Origin: Aliivibrio salmonicida LFI1238
GTDB taxonomy: Bacteria > Pseudomonadota > Gammaproteobacteria > Enterobacterales > Vibrionaceae
Direction: 5' to 3'
Length of the DNA: 64,000 bases
Assembly: GCF_000196495.1 (NCBI RefSeq)
Contig: NC_011312.1
Location: forward strand, 1,488,001 to 1,552,000
Shown in pieces: positions 34,197 to 42,900 of this stretch. Positions within the stretch are counted from its first letter, which is position 1. Each line of letters opens with the position of its first letter. The notes under the pieces were generated by a model. That model did not search any database. It was not told the DNA's origin and saw nothing but the letters and a program-made list of their open reading frames with translations. Position numbers and translations under genes: made by a program.

Positions 34197-34598
34197 ATGA
34201 AAAAACCAATCCAACAAAAAATAGGCAGTGTTGCACTCGTTGTTGAAAATTACGATGATGCGATTGAATTTTATACCCATAAATTAAATTTTGAATTAAT
34301 TGAAGACACTGATCTAGGCGATGGAAAACGTTGGATATTAATTAGCCCACCTAATAGCAATGGAACGAATTTATTATTAGCGCAAGCGAGTAATGAAGAG
34401 CAACAGAAATCGGTCGGTAACCAAACAGGTGGTCGTGTATTCCTATTCTTACATACGAATGACTTTTGGCGTGATTACGAAGACATGAAGAAAAAAGGCG
34501 TGGTATTTAATGAAGAACCACGTAAAGAAGTCTATGGTACCGTTGTTGTTTTTCAAGATCTTTATGGCACAAAATGGGATTTATTAGAGCTAAAATAA
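34197..34598 (+). CDS. VOC family (glyoxalase/bleomycin-resistance-fold) protein
   Basis: A 133-residue vicinal-oxygen-chelate protein with two beta-alpha-beta-beta-beta modules: KIGSVALVVENYDDAIEFYTHKLNFEL in the first, GGRVFLFLHTNDFWRDYEDM and FQDLYGTKWDLLEL in the second. Potential metal ligands are few (His in LHTND, Glu in LLELK). Members act as glyoxalases, dioxygenases or resistance proteins; the substrate cannot be told. GAGAGAATA precedes the ATG. It lies 26 bp after the kinase gene, possibly read through from it, and ends at a hairpin. Confidence 0.85.
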   Translation: MKKPIQQKIGSVALVVENYDDAIEFYTHKLNFELIEDTDLGDGKRWILISPPNSNGTNLLLAQASNEEQQKSVGNQTGGRVFLFLHTNDFWRDYEDMKKKGVVFNEEPRKEVYGTVVVFQDLYGTKWDLLELK

Positions 34599-34631
34599 TC
34601 GATATTATTTGTCTTTATGCTTGGTTTTGAA

Positions 34632-34679
34632 AAGACCGTGGCTTATTGATTCAGTGAAGAATCAGTAAGCCAATGTCTT
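34632..34679. terminator. Bidirectional terminator after VOC gene
   Basis: TGGCTTATTGATTC (34639-34652) pairs with GAATCAGTAAGCCA (34659-34672) with one mismatch, extended by AAGAC/GTCTT across a 2-nt bulge, then TTTATTG. It lies between convergent genes. Confidence 0.65.
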
Positions 34680-34686
34680 TATTGTA

Positions 34687-34869
34687 CTAATTAACAATAA
34701 CAATGCTGTCATTTTGATCGGTATGTAGTTGAGCTTTTCTTTGTTCGATAAGTTGAGCGGCATAAGACGGTGTTACTGCATGAAGCTGACCTTTAATACG
34801 TAGGCTTGATGCTTCCCAAGCATGATCTTTATATATTCCAGTTTCAGTATATTGAACGATAACTTTCAT
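34687..34869 (-). CDS. Hypothetical small protein, 60 aa
   Basis: No family recognised. The 60 residues (MKVIVQYTETGIYKDHAWEA, ending DSIVIVN) suggest a small mixed alpha/beta soluble protein without cysteines or a signal. A very strong ribosome-binding site (AAGGAGAAAG, 4 nt before the ATG) supports a real gene. It stands alone, convergent with the VOC gene and divergent from the PACE transporter gene. Confidence 0.6.
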   Translation of the reverse strand: MKVIVQYTETGIYKDHAWEASSLRIKGQLHAVTPSYAAQLIEQRKAQLHTDQNDSIVIVN

Positions 34870-35085
34870 TTCTTTCTCCTTGAGTTAACAATTACCAAAC
34901 GTGTTACTAACAGTAATCCTTGCGATAAATATGTGCTACAGCTAAAAACGTAATATTAGGTTTATAAAATGAGATGATGGATTTCGATAATGTATCTGAA
35001 ATTTAGATGGATACTAACTTTTTATAACTGTTTTTATGTATAGAATTGAGGTTATAGATTTTTTGATTACTTCTGGATATACATA

Positions 35086-35517
35086 ATGAGAACAAGATTT
35101 GACCGTATTCGCCATGCTATTTTATTCGAGATTATTGGCCTAGTTATTATTGTTGGCGTATTAAGTCAGCTTGGTTTCAATATGGGGCATGTTGGAGTGA
35201 TGGGCGTAATTTTCTCCATAATAGCAACAGGTTGGAACTATGTTTACAACATTGGCTTTGATAATTACCTTGTAAAAAAAACGGGGTCGGCAGTAAAAAC
35301 GGCATGGATACGAATCGTTCATAGCTTAGGTTTTGAGGGGGGACTTCTTTTCTTAACCATTCCGTTTATGGCGTGGTTTTTAAACCTAACAATATGGGAT
35401 GCTTTTGTGCTCGATATTGGAATGGTGATTTTCTATCTATTTTATGCCTATATTTATAATTTTATTTATGACACTATTTTTCCGGTGAATGCGGAGAGGG
35501 TAATCTCTAAATCGTAG
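35086..35517 (+). CDS. PACE-family efflux transporter (AceI-like)
   Basis: A 143-residue inner-membrane protein with four hydrophobic helices arranged as two similar pairs, the layout of the PACE (proteobacterial antimicrobial compound efflux) family. Typical features: RIRHAILFEIIGLVIIV at the N-terminus with a conserved Glu in helix 1, WNYVYNIGFDNY after helix 2, and R-HSLGFEGGLLF in helix 3. Members such as AceI export chlorhexidine or short polyamines. A TATACATA sequence leaves only a weak ribosome-binding site before the ATG. Confidence 0.85.
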   Translation: MRTRFDRIRHAILFEIIGLVIIVGVLSQLGFNMGHVGVMGVIFSIIATGWNYVYNIGFDNYLVKKTGSAVKTAWIRIVHSLGFEGGLLFLTIPFMAWFLNLTIWDAFVLDIGMVIFYLFYAYIYNFIYDTIFPVNAERVISKS

Positions 35518-35585
35518 TGAATTTGTTCTTTTCTACGTAATACCCGTTTAAAAATAACGATTAATAGAACAATAAGGGAATTAGT

Positions 35586-35681
35586 ATGAAACATTTTTGG
35601 TGGAAATTTATTATAACCATTTTACTCTTTGTTGGTTTATTCGGATTGGTTTTTTATAAAGTACAAAGTGGCATTGAGTGA
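35586..35681 (+). CDS. Small membrane protein, 31 aa
   Basis: A 31-residue frame (MKHFWWKFIITILLFVGLFG..., ending VQSGIE) with a single hydrophobic helix at residues 6-24 and a short charged tail. AAGGGAATT lies 5-8 nt upstream of the ATG. Size, composition and the ribosome-binding site fit a small single-span membrane protein. No homologue is recalled; existence is moderately supported only. Confidence 0.45.
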   Translation: MKHFWWKFIITILLFVGLFGLVFYKVQSGIE

Positions 35682-35868
35682 ATATGAGTCAATGACAAAA
35701 TAGAACGGTTCAGATGAAGAAATGACAGCATTGTCTAACTTGCTGTTATTTCTTTATTTTTCTTTCTTAACTGAATATGAATAACTTGCTCATTATTTAT
35801 TAAGAGACGGTTTTGTATTCTTACTCCAAGTTAATTCATAACGTTTGAATATTAAATGGAGAAAGATT

Positions 35869-36600
35869 ATGAGCTCAGTAAGTATTATCATCATCACATT
35901 AAATGAAGAGAAAAAAATAGGTTGTTTATTGAGTGATCTCACTAAGCAAACGCACCAAAAATTCGAAGTTATTGTGGTTGATTCAAACAGTGACGACTCA
36001 ACGTGTGAGGCGGCCCTTACTTTTCAAGATGATCTTCCTAAATTAACGGTTCATAAAATGGACACGACGGGTGTCAGTCTTGGCCGTAATACGGGAGCGG
36101 CATTGGCTAAATATGAACGAATTTTATTTTTAGATGCTGATGTGTGTTTATCGCCCGATTTTTTAAGTAAATCGTTATCTTTACTCGATGAAAAAAAGCT
36201 CGAGGTAGCAGGAATATACATGGGTTCAAAAGGGTTACCAACAGCACATAAGCTAGGTTATGGACTGTTTAATGTTGGTTTATTTGTCACTCAATTTATT
36301 TTTCCGACAGCTGTCGGTGCTTGTCTTTTTTCAACACAACGCGCTCATCGTGATCTTCAAGGGTTTGATGAAAAAATCACGTTATGCGAAGATTGTGATT
36401 ACGTAAAACGTGCCAGTCAAACATGGCGATTTCGATTCTTACCAATGACCTTTCAATTTGACCCTCGTCGATTAGATCAAGAAGGCTTATTTAAGATTGG
36501 GTTTACGTATCTAAAAGCGAATGTTCGCCGCTTTTTCTTTGGTGAAATGCGTAATAACGAAATGGAATATAAGTTTGGTCATTATTCAGAACAAAAATAG
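35869..36600 (+). CDS. Family 2 glycosyltransferase
   Basis: A 243-residue GT-A fold transferase: SIIIITLNEEKKIGCLLSDL at the N-terminus, VVDSNSDDST for nucleotide-sugar binding, and the DxD motif in FLDADVCLS. A likely acceptor/catalytic stretch is CEDCDYVKRAS. The donor and acceptor are unknown. The start at 35869 (MSSVSIII) has GGAGAAAG upstream; an in-frame ATG at 35845 adds eight residues without one. It is followed at 22 bp by a DedA-family gene, suggesting a two-gene unit acting at the membrane. Confidence 0.88.
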   Translation: MSSVSIIIITLNEEKKIGCLLSDLTKQTHQKFEVIVVDSNSDDSTCEAALTFQDDLPKLTVHKMDTTGVSLGRNTGAALAKYERILFLDADVCLSPDFLSKSLSLLDEKKLEVAGIYMGSKGLPTAHKLGYGLFNVGLFVTQFIFPTAVGACLFSTQRAHRDLQGFDEKITLCEDCDYVKRASQTWRFRFLPMTFQFDPRRLDQEGLFKIGFTYLKANVRRFFFGEMRNNEMEYKFGHYSEQK

Positions 36601-36622
36601 TGTGAATCGATAAAGGTATTGT

Positions 36623-37201
36623 ATGTCCGGTTCAGTCGCATTATTTATGGGTGCATTGTTAGATGCACTCATTGGGCCAAATATATTCGTTCCTGGTGAA
36701 CCTTTTTTAATCGCAGCAGGTTATCAACTTCATCAGGGGATGATGGGTGGGGTAATCGCGGTGTTATTAGGTGGTTTGCTTGGAGACCAATTAAGTTATT
36801 TTATTGGAAAAGGTTATGGCCGTAAGGCTCAACACTCACTGATTAAATGGAAACCTAAAACTCGTCGTTTATTGGCTCGTTGTCGATTTCTTTTACAGAC
36901 AAGAGGTAATGTTGTGTTGATGTTTGCTCGACTATTAGGGCCAATTGCATGGTTTGTCCCTTTTGTCGCTGGTGTAAATCAGATTCAATGGCGTCGTTTT
37001 TCTCTTTTTTCAAGTATCGGATTATGTTTAGGGGTAGGGCAGTTTATTTTTTTTGGTTACGCCTTATCTTATGGTTTAGATAAATTCCCATGGTTAATCG
37101 AAAGTAAGATTCTCATCATAGAATATCGTTATTCTATTACGGCTGTTTTTATTTTTGGTGTTTTTTTATTGATGACGAAAAAATTAAGATGGAAAAAATA
37201 G
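36623..37201 (+). CDS. DedA family inner-membrane protein
   Basis: A 192-residue DedA/VTT-domain protein, a family implicated in lipid-carrier flipping and membrane homeostasis. Hallmarks are the N-terminal GPNIFVPGEPFLIAAG, the GGLLGDQLSYFIGKGYGR loop, and the re-entrant motif FARLLGPIAWFVPFVAG. About five hydrophobic segments, ending in a basic tail (MTKKLRWKK). It is 22 bp downstream of the glycosyltransferase and probably co-transcribed with it. Confidence 0.85.
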   Translation: MSGSVALFMGALLDALIGPNIFVPGEPFLIAAGYQLHQGMMGGVIAVLLGGLLGDQLSYFIGKGYGRKAQHSLIKWKPKTRRLLARCRFLLQTRGNVVLMFARLLGPIAWFVPFVAGVNQIQWRRFSLFSSIGLCLGVGQFIFFGYALSYGLDKFPWLIESKILIIEYRYSITAVFIFGVFLLMTKKLRWKK

Positions 37202-37582
37202 GGAGGTAATTTTCATTTCACAATCAGTAAAGATATTCTGGAAATAATGGCTAAAAATAAGCAAATTCTTTAACGAAGTGCTCAATAAATACGCTTTTTT
37301 TGACGTTAAGTTCGGTTTATTCATTGACGTAGATAGAATTTGTAGTTGGTTGAAATTTAATCGTTATGATGTTTTTTTGGAAAAAAATGTAAATTAATTG
37401 CACTTATTTTAAAGATGAGACCAGAAACTAATAACTAGTTAATTTAAATACAAAAATATTTTTTACTGTGATTGATATCATAATTTTTATGCTGTTTTTT
37501 GGTCCTTTTTAAAAAGTTTGCACTGGTTTTCATGAATTCAAGCTGCTAGAGTCCGATCCCTCACGAATCAAGTGGGATACCC
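37202..37582. other. 381-bp intergenic region upstream of BCCT transporter
   Basis: AT-rich with long T and A runs and no supported gene. It should hold the promoter of the BCCT transporter. I see no clear operator; nothing more can be supported. Confidence 0.5.
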
Positions 37583-38469
37583 ATGTCTAAAAATAGTAAT
37601 GAAACTAGCGACAAACTTGTTCCAACACTTACAATAGGATTTATCCTTTTATTTCTTCTTGCTGCGCTTGTTGATCTATCAACATTTACTGCAACTATTC
37701 AAACCATGTTCATGTCGGCATCGACAATGTTTGGCTTGTGGTGGCAGTGGTTGATGATCATCACTTTTGTTTTAGCTCTTATCATAGCGATGAGCAGTTA
37801 TGGCAAAATTAAGATGGGCGGTGAGGAAAAACCAACCTTCGGCACCTTTAAATGGGTCGCCATGATAATGTGTACTTTGCTTGCAGGCGGCGGTGTTTTC
37901 TGGTCAGCTGCAGAGCCAATTTTCCACTTCATTACACCTTCTCCAAGTTTCTCTGATGTCACTGGCGGCACTCTTGCTGCTGTTACTCCTGCGTTAAGCC
38001 AAAGCTTTTTACATTGGGGCTTCTTAGCATGGGCGGTATTAGGTACCTTAAGTACAATTATACTCATGTACGCACATTATAACTGTGGCATTAAACTACG
38101 ACCTCGTGCGTTGTTATACCCGATTCTAGGTACTAAACTTGAAAATCATTGGTTAGGTTCGTTGATCGATGCTTGTTCAATTATTGCGGTTGCTGCAGGT
38201 ACGATTGGTCCTATTGGATTCTTAGCTACTCAACTTAGTTACAGTATTACTGTGCTCACCGGCCTTGAAAGCTCTCTGATGAGCCAAATCGGTATTTTAT
38301 CTGTGATTGTTGCTATTTATTCAATCTCTGCCTTCTCTGGCATGGACAAAGGTTTACAGTGGTTAAGCCGAATGAATGTAATTGGTGCTGTGACGTTATT
38401 GGTTGCGATTTTAGTTCTAGGACCAACAAGCTTTATCTTCACCGAGTTTGGTATTGCTTTTGGTAACTA
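37583..38469 (+). pseudogene. BCCT-family betaine/choline/carnitine transporter, N-terminal part (split by IS982)
   Basis: Na+- or proton-coupled uptake system for compatible solutes. This part (about 295 codons) holds the N-terminal helices and the family segment MCTLLAGGGVFWSAAEPIFHF with the tryptophan-rich binding region, then IAVAAGTIGPIGFLATQLSY. The IS982 element interrupts the codon after GGT AAC; a stop (TAA) in the IS ends this piece at 38470. Removing the IS and one copy of the 6-bp duplication restores one frame of 1560 nt (519 residues), the normal BCCT length. The transporter is presumably inactive. Confidence 0.9.
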
Positions 38470-39470
38470 ACCTGAATTCTGGATAAAACATGCTTTAAGC
38501 GAGGATTAGTTCAAATTCACATTCTGATAGCTTAATTCGTGGCTTTTGTTTTTTTAAACAATAAGCCACAACGCCTGAAATTACATTTAGCATGAAACCA
38601 GTCACGCTACGATGACGGCTATGTTCAATTTGAGAGATATTCTTCAATTGGTCATTTATCGTTTCGATAATGTATCTCTTTGATAACATAGCCTTATCAA
38701 AAGCACTTATCTCTTTTGCTTTCATGTTTTTTCGCGAGGTAGTCACTAAATCGACATCAGAGTTCTTTAAGCTCTCACTCAACTTTTTACCTATGTACCC
38801 TTTATCAGCGTACAATTTCCCCGAGAGTTCTTTGCATAAATCAGGTACAGGAGTCCTATCATTTACATTGCCAGCTGTGATTTTCAGCGAAATAATTTCT
38901 CCAAGATGGTTAATCAATAAATGAAGTTTGAAGCCGAAAAACCATCCCATGGTACCTTTTCCTCTTTTCGCAACACCATCAAAGACTTTATGGCGAGGAA
39001 TTCGAATGTTATGGCATACTTTAAGACTCGTGGAGTCAACAAAAGCAATGCCAGTCGGCTTACCTTTGATAGATTGAAAATAGGCACACATTGGGGCGAT
39101 TAGGCTAGGCATTTTGCTCACAAATCGAGTGTAGCTAAGTAAATTTGGAAAGTATCCTTTCCAATATTGATGAACTAACTCGATATAGAAGTTCTTGAAA
39201 TCTCTATGATTTGATTGATGAAAAGCGATGACAATAGTCATACATTCACTAGTAGACATTACTGACTGACGTTTTCTTTTTCTCTCACTAGCCTCAACAA
39301 GGTATTTTTCCCATTGAGATAAGAATTGATAACAAAAATCATCGACATCACAAAATATATCAACTAATTTATTCATCTTGCCCACCTTTTAAAATACGTT
39401 CAAATAATTCTTGGTCGAAAGATCTGATCGTTAGGTGGGCAATTAGTTCAGCCTTATCCAGAATTCAGGT
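38470..39470 (-). mobile_element. IS982-family insertion sequence
   Basis: A 1001-bp element with perfect 17-bp terminal inverted repeats (ACCTGAATTCTGGATAA at the left, its complement at the right) and a 6-bp target duplication TAACTA (38464-38469 and 39471-39476). It carries one transposase gene on the minus strand and splits the BCCT transporter. The clean repeats and duplication point to a recent simple insertion. Confidence 0.95.
38495..39385 (-). CDS. IS982-family transposase
   Basis: A 296-residue DDE transposase of the IS982 family. The N-terminal DVDDFCYQFLSQWEKYL is typical; the catalytic residues are seen in IAFVDSTSLKVCHN (first Asp), KLYADKGYIGKKL (second Asp) and SKRYIIETINDQLK (Glu). 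The gene fills the element, uninterrupted, so it is probably active. The start at 39385 (MGKMNKLVD) may shift three codons to MNKLVD at 39376; GGTGGGCAAG upstream gives no strong preference. Confidence 0.93.
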   Translation of the reverse strand: MGKMNKLVDIFCDVDDFCYQFLSQWEKYLVEASERKRKRQSVMSTSECMTIVIAFHQSNHRDFKNFYIELVHQYWKGYFPNLLSYTRFVSKMPSLIAPMCAYFQSIKGKPTGIAFVDSTSLKVCHNIRIPRHKVFDGVAKRGKGTMGWFFGFKLHLLINHLGEIISLKITAGNVNDRTPVPDLCKELSGKLYADKGYIGKKLSESLKNSDVDLVTTSRKNMKAKEISAFDKAMLSKRYIIETINDQLKNISQIEHSRHRSVTGFMLNVISGVVAYCLKKQKPRIKLSECEFELILA

Positions 39471-39476
39471 TAACTA

Positions 39477-40149
39477 TATTCAACATCTTCCTGAAATGAG
39501 CTTGAGCACAGCGGATCCAGCATGGAATTCATGGTGGACATGGTTCTTCTGGGGTTGGTTTATTGGTTTCGCTCCAATGATGGCGATCTTTATTGCTCGT
39601 ATCTCTAAAGGTCGCAGCATTCGAGAGCTTGTTATTACAGTGGCAATCATCGCTCCAATCGCGACGAATTTCTGGTTCTCTGCTTTGGGTGGTACCGGTA
39701 TTTTCCTTGAGTTACAAACTCCGGGCAGTATTTCTATACCATTACAAGAAGCGGGATTACCGGCTGTATTATTAGCGTCATTAGAACAATTGCCATTAAG
39801 CTGGTTATTGATTCCCGCGTTCTTAGTACTGACGACAACGTTTGTTGCTACAACTGGTGATTCAATGGCATATTCTATTGCTATGGCAGTCGAGGGGACA
39901 GATGAACCATCTCGATCTCAGCGTTTGTTCTGGGCAATTATGATGGGTGTTGTTGCTGGAGTATTATTGATTGCGGGTGATGGTGGTTTGAATGCACTTC
40001 AATCATTCATCGTGATTACCGCGGTACCAGTATCAGTATTACTTGGCTTTACTTTTATTTCAGCGCCTATCGCTGTACTCAGAATGAAAGCAGCCGAGCA
40101 AGAAAAGAACCAATCTCAAGCCGTTGGCCAAAAAACAGCGACTGCGTAA
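39477..40149 (+). pseudogene. BCCT-family transporter, C-terminal part (split by IS982)
   Basis: Continuation of the transporter split at 38469: the frame resumes as YIQHLPEMSLSTADPAWNSW, followed by the BCCT signature WTWFFWGWFIGFAPMMAIFIARISKGR and helices up to a polar tail (KAAEQEKNQSQAVG). An internal ATG at 39496 could start translation but lacks the N-terminal helices needed for transport. It ends in a strong terminator. Confidence 0.9.
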
Positions 40150-40167
40150 GATTAAAATAAAATGAAT

Positions 40168-40204
40168 AAAAGGCTTATCGCAGAATCTGCGGTAAGCCTT
40201 TTTT
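40168..40204 (+). terminator. Terminator after BCCT transporter
   Basis: AAAAGGCTTA-T-CGCAG pairs with CTGCG-G-TAAGCCTTTT around AAT, followed by T residues. It begins about 20 bp after the stop. Confidence 0.9.
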
Positions 40205-40351
40205 ATTGTCTGTTGATTATTACGTGTTTCTTTATTATGCCGATCATGAGCGTGGTTTTTATTTATATAATTACGCTATGATGAATTTAGAACTTGAGGG
40301 TATTAAAGCTAAGATCGTATTTTTAATGTCGAGCTTTAAAGGAGATAAATA

Positions 40352-40810
40352 ATGCCAAATAAAGACGCTATTTTTCAACAGTTATTTCTCAGAGAGACGC
40401 AGGGAGCTCCCATTGTGGATCGTGAGTCTGTGCCTTTGAATCATACCCATAAGCAAGATTATGAAAAATGGCTTGCAGAAAAGCGAGACTTTACGATTGA
40501 AGAGATCGACGAATCGCATTGGATTAAATCATGTACTGCTGGTTACATTACGGAAGTGATTTTTAAAGAGAGTGGCAGCTTAACTGAGTTCACTCTATTT
40601 GAAAGGTTGAAAACGGTAGGGCATTGGCAATTAAAGGAAGGCTTAGTGTATGTTTCGATCTTTAAAGGTGAGAATCAATACGATTTTGTGATTGTGGCGA
40701 ACGCTAACGTACATATTCATTCCGCAATAGAATATAAAAATGACGAGATCCACTCTTATTTGAAGTTAGCACAAACAAGAGTGCCGTATAGATTATCGCA
40801 ATCTCATTGA
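40352..40810 (+). CDS. Hypothetical protein, 152 aa
   Basis: No family recognised. A soluble, charge-rich protein without signal peptide or membrane helix: an N-terminal helical region (DAIFQQLFLRETQGAP, YEKWLAEKRD) followed by a predicted mainly beta part (LTEFTLFERLKTVGHWQLKEG, LVYVSIFKGENQYDFVIVANA). AAAGGAGATAAATA gives a strong ribosome-binding site at the ATG. It is probably monocistronic. Confidence 0.65.
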   Translation: MPNKDAIFQQLFLRETQGAPIVDRESVPLNHTHKQDYEKWLAEKRDFTIEEIDESHWIKSCTAGYITEVIFKESGSLTEFTLFERLKTVGHWQLKEGLVYVSIFKGENQYDFVIVANANVHIHSAIEYKNDEIHSYLKLAQTRVPYRLSQSH

Positions 40811-40915
40811 TGAACTAAGCAGATGTTTTTTGAAAGATGAAAAAATGATGTATATCATAGTGATTCTTCATTGATCCTGTAACAATGACTATTACGTTTT
40901 ATACCATGGATTTTG

Positions 40916-41311
40916 ATGACGGCACTGATATCGGATAGACAGAAAAACAGTAGGGCAAAGCTATTATTATGCTTTGTTCTTTTAAGTGTATTTATCTGTT
41001 TTAGTCAACTTATTGGTGTAACGTCAAGCTGTCAAGAGCACCTTATTGAAGCACAAGCCAGAGTTCACCAACTGGACTCCACTATCGACAATGGCTCTCA
41101 AACCATTGCTGAAAAATGCGATTTAGTTGAGCATTTACTGTCATTTGATAACAGCATACACGATCTTCTTTTGTGTGTGTGGCTGCTGCTTGGCATCACA
41201 TTACTTGTTATTCCTCTTTTATATACCTCTCTCATATTTGTCGAACCAATAGAACGGCAAGTGCAAAAAATTCGACGGCGGCATCTTACATTTTGTGTTT
41301 TTCTGGAATAA
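40916..41311 (+). CDS. Hypothetical membrane protein, 131 aa
   Basis: No family recognised. Two hydrophobic helices (about residues 18-36 and 84-108) flank a periplasmic loop of ~45 residues that contains three cysteines (SSCQEHLIEAQ..., AEKCDLVEHLL), possibly disulfide-linked. The C-terminal end is basic (KIRRRH). ATG at 40916 follows an in-frame TTG at 40913; no strong ribosome-binding site is seen. Confidence 0.5.
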   Translation: MTALISDRQKNSRAKLLLCFVLLSVFICFSQLIGVTSSCQEHLIEAQARVHQLDSTIDNGSQTIAEKCDLVEHLLSFDNSIHDLLLCVWLLLGITLLVIPLLYTSLIFVEPIERQVQKIRRRHLTFCVFLE

Positions 41312-41361
41312 CCACTAAGTAAAAATGAATTAACTACTTTTATTTTACTTAGGAAACTACG

Positions 41362-41850
41362 ATGAAAAAATTAGAAAAAGCGATCGAAGTGATTAAATAT
41401 CTGCCGTTTTATATGTTATTTGCGCCATTTTGGTTCTCGAATGGTGTGGTAGATAAGTTTTATGGAATTTTGTTTGGAACTAGTCATGGTGACAGTTGGG
41501 AAGGTTGGAAAGAATACATCGCAGGAACATGGGCAAAAAAACCATTAACTGACGCGTTATTTGTTCCAATGTTTGATTATCTATTTCCTGTGTTGGTTAT
41601 TTTACAAATTGTTCCTGTGATTTTGTTGATCGCATCATTTCTAAAACTAGAAATATTGCCAAATAAACCTAAAACATTACTAAAAGCAGGGTTGTTGTCT
41701 TCTTTGTTTGTGACTTCGTCTATGGCGGTATCGCAAACATTAGCAGGGGCTTCTGATGTTCAATATCTGTTTCAATTTTGGGCGGTTTCGTTGTTGGCAT
41801 TTTGGTATGTAGAAACACAAGCTAAATCGATGGATTTAGCGATAGCGTAA
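41362..41850 (+). CDS. Hypothetical four-helix membrane protein, 162 aa
   Basis: A 162-residue inner-membrane protein with about four hydrophobic segments and an N-terminal amphipathic stretch (MKKLEKAIEVIKYLPFYMLF). The topology and size resemble DoxX-like proteins, but no diagnostic motif is visible, so I leave it unnamed. TTAGGAAACTACG before the ATG is a usable ribosome-binding site. It lies 50 bp after the preceding small membrane protein and ends in a bidirectional terminator. Confidence 0.6.
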   Translation: MKKLEKAIEVIKYLPFYMLFAPFWFSNGVVDKFYGILFGTSHGDSWEGWKEYIAGTWAKKPLTDALFVPMFDYLFPVLVILQIVPVILLIASFLKLEILPNKPKTLLKAGLLSSLFVTSSMAVSQTLAGASDVQYLFQFWAVSLLAFWYVETQAKSMDLAIA

Positions 41851-41859
41851 GATAAAGCA

Positions 41860-41890
41860 AAGCCCTTCAGATATATTGAAGGGCTTTTTT
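41860..41890. terminator. Bidirectional terminator between membrane protein and chitinase genes
   Basis: AAGCCCTTCA pairs with TGAAGGGCTT around a short AT loop, followed by T residues on the plus strand and preceded by an A-run. It serves the plus-strand membrane-protein gene and the 3' end of the minus-strand chitinase. Confidence 0.85.
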
Positions 41891-41921
41891 ATACATCGAT
41901 TATGTACGAATCAGAGAGCGA

Positions 41922-42089
41922 TTATACTTTCTTCCAAACTCCCCAATCACCAGAGGTTTCAGGGTTATTACCTTGAGTCCACCACTGAGCTTGATATATC
42001 ACACCGTTAACCGTGACTTGATCGCCTGTGTTGTAAGTGCCAACGGCAGTCCATGTTGAATTTGGATCTGTTGGTTCCGTTGGTGGCAT
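41922..42089 (-). pseudogene. GH19 chitinase, detached C-terminal chitin-binding domain
   Basis: The minus-strand frame reads MPPTEPTDPNSTWTAVGTYN, then GDQVTVNGVIYQAQWWTQGN and NPETSGDWGVWKKV before a stop at 41922-41924. This is a CBM5/12 chitin-binding domain, a second copy of the one still attached to the enzyme. It has been cut off from the main gene by the IS66 element. Joining across the element restores a 558-residue frame. No start or promoter of its own is evident. Confidence 0.88.
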
Positions 42090-42170
42090 GTAAGCGTGCG
42101 GGGAACTACACCTAACAAATAAAATTCATTATGCGTATCTTACGATCTTTCATTTAACGAGAACGTAATT

Positions 42171-42485
42171 ATGCAAAAAGATAAAAAGAGAACACCAGAG
42201 CAATGGCACGCTCTATTTGAATCTCAGCAATCTAGCAAGCTTAGTGCCGCTGAATTTTGTCGTAACCATAATATTCTGCCAAAGACATTTAGTGCACGTA
42301 AAGCACGATGGAAACAAAAGATTAACGCTTCTACTTTCTTGAAAGTAGAAGCGTTAACATCAACTATCATCGCCACTCCACAATTACCAGATATTCAACT
42401 TTCTATCGGAAAATTGCGATTAACATTGCCAGCTAATACTGAACCTCACTGGATAGGACTCTTATTAAAAGGGTATCAATCATGA
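42171..42485 (+). CDS. tnpA: IS66 accessory protein TnpA
   Basis: The first of three IS66 genes. The 104-residue protein has a helix-turn-helix-like N-terminus (EQWHALFESQQSSKLSAAEF and CRNHNILPKTFSARKARW) typical of IS66 OrfA, needed for transposition with an unknown precise role. Its coding sequence contains a perfect 17-bp inverted repeat at 42322-42357. The stop overlaps the tnpB start by 4 nt (ATGA), so translation is coupled. Confidence 0.9.
   Translation: MQKDKKRTPEQWHALFESQQSSKLSAAEFCRNHNILPKTFSARKARWKQKINASTFLKVEALTSTIIATPQLPDIQLSIGKLRLTLPANTEPHWIGLLLKGYQS
42322..42357 (+). repeat. Perfect 17-bp palindrome inside IS66 tnpA
   Basis: TTAACGCTTCTACTTTC (42322-42338), two bases TT, and its exact complement (42341-42357) would form a very stable hairpin in the tnpA message. 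It encodes NASTFLKVEALT within the protein. The purpose is unknown; translational control of the tnpAB unit is possible. Confidence 0.85.
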
Positions 42486-42829
42486 ATGTATTTACTGATG
42501 TTTCCACCATTTATCTTCATCGTGATTTTGTCGATTTTCGCAAGGCCATTAATGGCCTTGTCGTGATTGTTGAGCAAGAAATGCAACTATCACCGTTTAG
42601 TGATGCTCTATTTATATTTTGCAATAAGCCTCGTGATAAACTCAAAATATTGTATTGGGATAAAACAGGATTCGCTTTATGGTACAAGCGATTAGATGAA
42701 GACCGCTTCAAATGGCCACGAAATATAAATAACGATACGTTAGCATTATCAGAGCAGCAACTGACACTGCTATTACAAGGTTTTGATATCTTAGGACATC
42801 AACCGGTACATTATCAAACAACCCTTTAA
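42482..42829 (+). CDS. tnpB: IS66 accessory protein TnpB
   Basis: The 115-residue IS66 Orf2-like protein. The family signatures VDFRKAINGLVVIVEQEM, LFIFCNKPRDKLKILYWDKTG and FALWYKRLDEDRFKWP are all present. It is required for transposition of IS66 elements, with no separate activity known. Its start overlaps the tnpA stop, and it is followed after 71 bp by tnpC. Confidence 0.93.
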   Translation: MNVFTDVSTIYLHRDFVDFRKAINGLVVIVEQEMQLSPFSDALFIFCNKPRDKLKILYWDKTGFALWYKRLDEDRFKWPRNINNDTLALSEQQLTLLLQGFDILGHQPVHYQTTL

Positions 42830-42900
42830 ATAGTTGATTCTCAGTCAAGAATAGGAGGCAACCGATTGATTACCTGTATTATCGTTATATAGTCATCTAC

